Below are positions 62,997 through 64,000 of a stretch of DNA of 64,000 bases, in pieces. Both the position numbers and the translations under genes were made by a program. The stretch spans positions 1 to 64,000 of the forward strand of contig PADB01000010.1 in NCBI GenBank assembly GCA_002700365.1, in the 5' to 3' direction. Origin of the DNA: Kordiimonas sp. (GTDB lineage Bacteria > Pseudomonadota > Alphaproteobacteria > Sphingomonadales > Emcibacteraceae). A model generated the notes under the pieces. It saw only the letters and a list, made by a program, of their open reading frames with translations, was not told the DNA's origin and did no database searches. Each line of letters starts with the position of its first letter. Within the stretch, counting starts at the first letter, position 1.

Positions 62997-64000
62997 ATGT
63001 CATTTCAACCCCCACAGCGCGTCCTGATGGGCCCTGGCCCCGCCGATGTCCCCAATCGCATACTTCACGCCTTAGCCAAACCCACAATAGGCCATTTAGA
63101 CCCCGCTTTTGGCGTACTCATGGAGGAAATAAAACAACTGCTCCGCTATGGGTTCCAGACCAAAAATGACCTTACTATTCCTCTCTCCGCACCCGGTTCT
63201 GCGGGCATGGAATGCTGTTTTGTCAATTTGGTTGAACCCGGCGATACCGTCATCGTGTGCCAAAATGGCGCTTTTGGCGCCCGCATGCGCGAAAACGTTG
63301 AACGGTGCGGGGCGACGCCCGTCATGGTGATGGATGACTGGGGGGCGGCCATAAACCCTCAAAAACTGGAAGATGCCCTGAAATCTCACCCAGAAGCCAA
63401 AGCCGTCGCCCTCGTACAGGCAGAAACGTCCACAGGGGTTCTGAGTGACGTTGAAACATTATGTGCCTTGGCTCACGCACATGATTGCCTGACGATCGTT
63501 GATGCGGTGACATCACTGGGTGGCTCAGAACTCCGCGTTGATGACTGGAAAATTGATGCGGTCTACAGTGGCACACAGAAGTGCCTTTCCTGCCCGCCCG
63601 GCCTATCCCCCGTGAGCTTCAGCCCCCGTGCTGTCGATGTTATTTCACGACGAAAAACCAAAGTCCAAAGCTGGTTCCTCGACCTTAATCTGGTGATGGA
63701 CTATTGGACCAGTGACGGGCCGCGTACATATCACCATACCGCCCCGATAAATGCACTATATGGCCTTCATGAAGCCCTGTTAATCCTTCAGGAAGAGGGG
63801 CTTGAGAATGCATGGCAGCGACACCAGACAGGACATGAAAAACTATGTCAGGGGTTAAATGATATTGGCCTTGAGTTACTGGTTAAACCAGAAGATCGCC
63901 TGCCCCAATTAAACAGCGTGCTAGTTCCATCCCATATCACTGATGAAGCGGCCTTGCGCCGCCGTCTGTTAGACCAGTTTAATTTGGAAATAGGCGCCGG
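62997..64000 (+). CDS. class V aminotransferase (alanine/serine-glyoxylate type), cut by window end
   Basis: 334 codons are present and the frame is open at the edge. The start MSFQPPQRVLMGPGPADVP is typical, with 'TIGHLDPAF' next. The PLP lysine is in 'YSGTQKCLSCPPGLSPVSF' near 195-213, and the cofactor Asp in 'LTIVDAVTSLGG'. It transfers an amino group from alanine or serine to glyoxylate. TTAGGATCA lies upstream. It is separate from the spoVR operon by 104 bp, which holds only a weak hairpin. Confidence 0.9.
   Translation, partial: MSFQPPQRVLMGPGPADVPNRILHALAKPTIGHLDPAFGVLMEEIKQLLRYGFQTKNDLTIPLSAPGSAGMECCFVNLVEPGDTVIVCQNGAFGARMRENVERCGATPVMVMDDWGAAINPQKLEDALKSHPEAKAVALVQAETSTGVLSDVETLCALAHAHDCLTIVDAVTSLGGSELRVDDWKIDAVYSGTQKCLSCPPGLSPVSFSPRAVDVISRRKTKVQSWFLDLNLVMDYWTSDGPRTYHHTAPINALYGLHEALLILQEEGLENAWQRHQTGHEKLCQGLNDIGLELLVKPEDRLPQLNSVLVPSHITDEAALRRRLLDQFNLEIGA

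Overview
The window looks like a chromosomal segment of an alphaproteobacterium with a moderate-GC genome, probably of the Rhodospirillales type and probably marine or microaerobic. This is an inference from gene content and order, not a database match. Supporting signs are EipA (DUF1134) beside DUF2842, the xseB-ispA-dxs-tlyA block, glyQ-glyS-ppdK, an intracellular PHB depolymerase paired with 3-hydroxybutyrate dehydrogenase, a complete ccoNOQP-ccoGHIS cluster, and a prkA-yeaH-spoVR operon. Most of the window is ordinary housekeeping DNA with tight operons; the accessory part is the left 1.1 kb.

Bases 1-1100 are the end of an integrated element and its junction with the chromosome. On the minus strand at 891-977 lies the first part of prfC (release factor 3), which reads RRRTFAIISHPDA and then leaves the family exactly at the G1 loop (expected DAGKTT) and stops. 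An element has therefore apparently inserted in the 5' end of prfC, the site used by SXT/R391 integrative elements. The element side carries a 64-codon AlpA/Xis-like DNA-binding protein and two diverged copies of a 160-180 bp non-coding repeat, each with a pair of TTTGTACAC boxes 12-13 bp apart; a weaker third pair lies in the prfC leader.

Bases 1.1-13.7 kb hold a Sel1-repeat protein, a glutathione transferase, divergent phaZ and bdhA (PHB breakdown), a new small membrane protein, then a leftward run meaB, ppdK, glyS, glyQ, an S49 peptidase and an NPPY methyltransferase. Bases 13.9-19.5 kb run rightward: a long-chain polyprenyl diphosphate synthase, a metallo-beta-lactamase-fold hydrolase, a Y-family DNA polymerase, and nadA-nadC (no nadB). 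A group II PLP decarboxylase converges on nadC and overlaps it. Bases 21-23.4 kb carry an ArsC-like protein, a CDF cation exporter and pdxH, leftward. Bases 23.5-28 kb go rightward: a surface-antigen lipoprotein, a CbpA-type J protein, a YihY membrane protein, fabI and aroC.

Bases 28-37.8 kb are leftward: RNA uracil methyltransferase, tlyA, dxs, ispA, xseB, an HDAC-like amidohydrolase, fadD and a long acyl-CoA dehydrogenase. The dxs/ispA pair together with the prenyl synthase at 13.9 kb supplies isoprenoids and quinone side chains. Bases 38-43 kb are rightward: tsaC, an FAD-linked oxidase, an alpha/beta hydrolase, a Nudix hydrolase, two small membrane proteins and eipA. A TauE/SafE transporter and yaaA follow on the minus strand.

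Bases 44.7-46.1 kb are a gene-poor stretch with a perfect nine-copy 9-bp tandem repeat, a perfect 19-bp Fur-box palindrome in front of an unrecognised 166-residue protein, and an FNR/FixK box. The box precedes the cbb3 oxidase genes ccoNOQP and their assembly genes ccoGHIS (46.1-54.2 kb), closed by a terminator. Then come a MATE transporter, an NrtS-like small membrane protein with a TrpD2-type protein (minus), a 660-bp gap with several hairpins, the prkA-yeaH-spoVR operon, and a class V aminotransferase cut by the window end. No rRNA, tRNA, CRISPR array or intact insertion sequence was seen.
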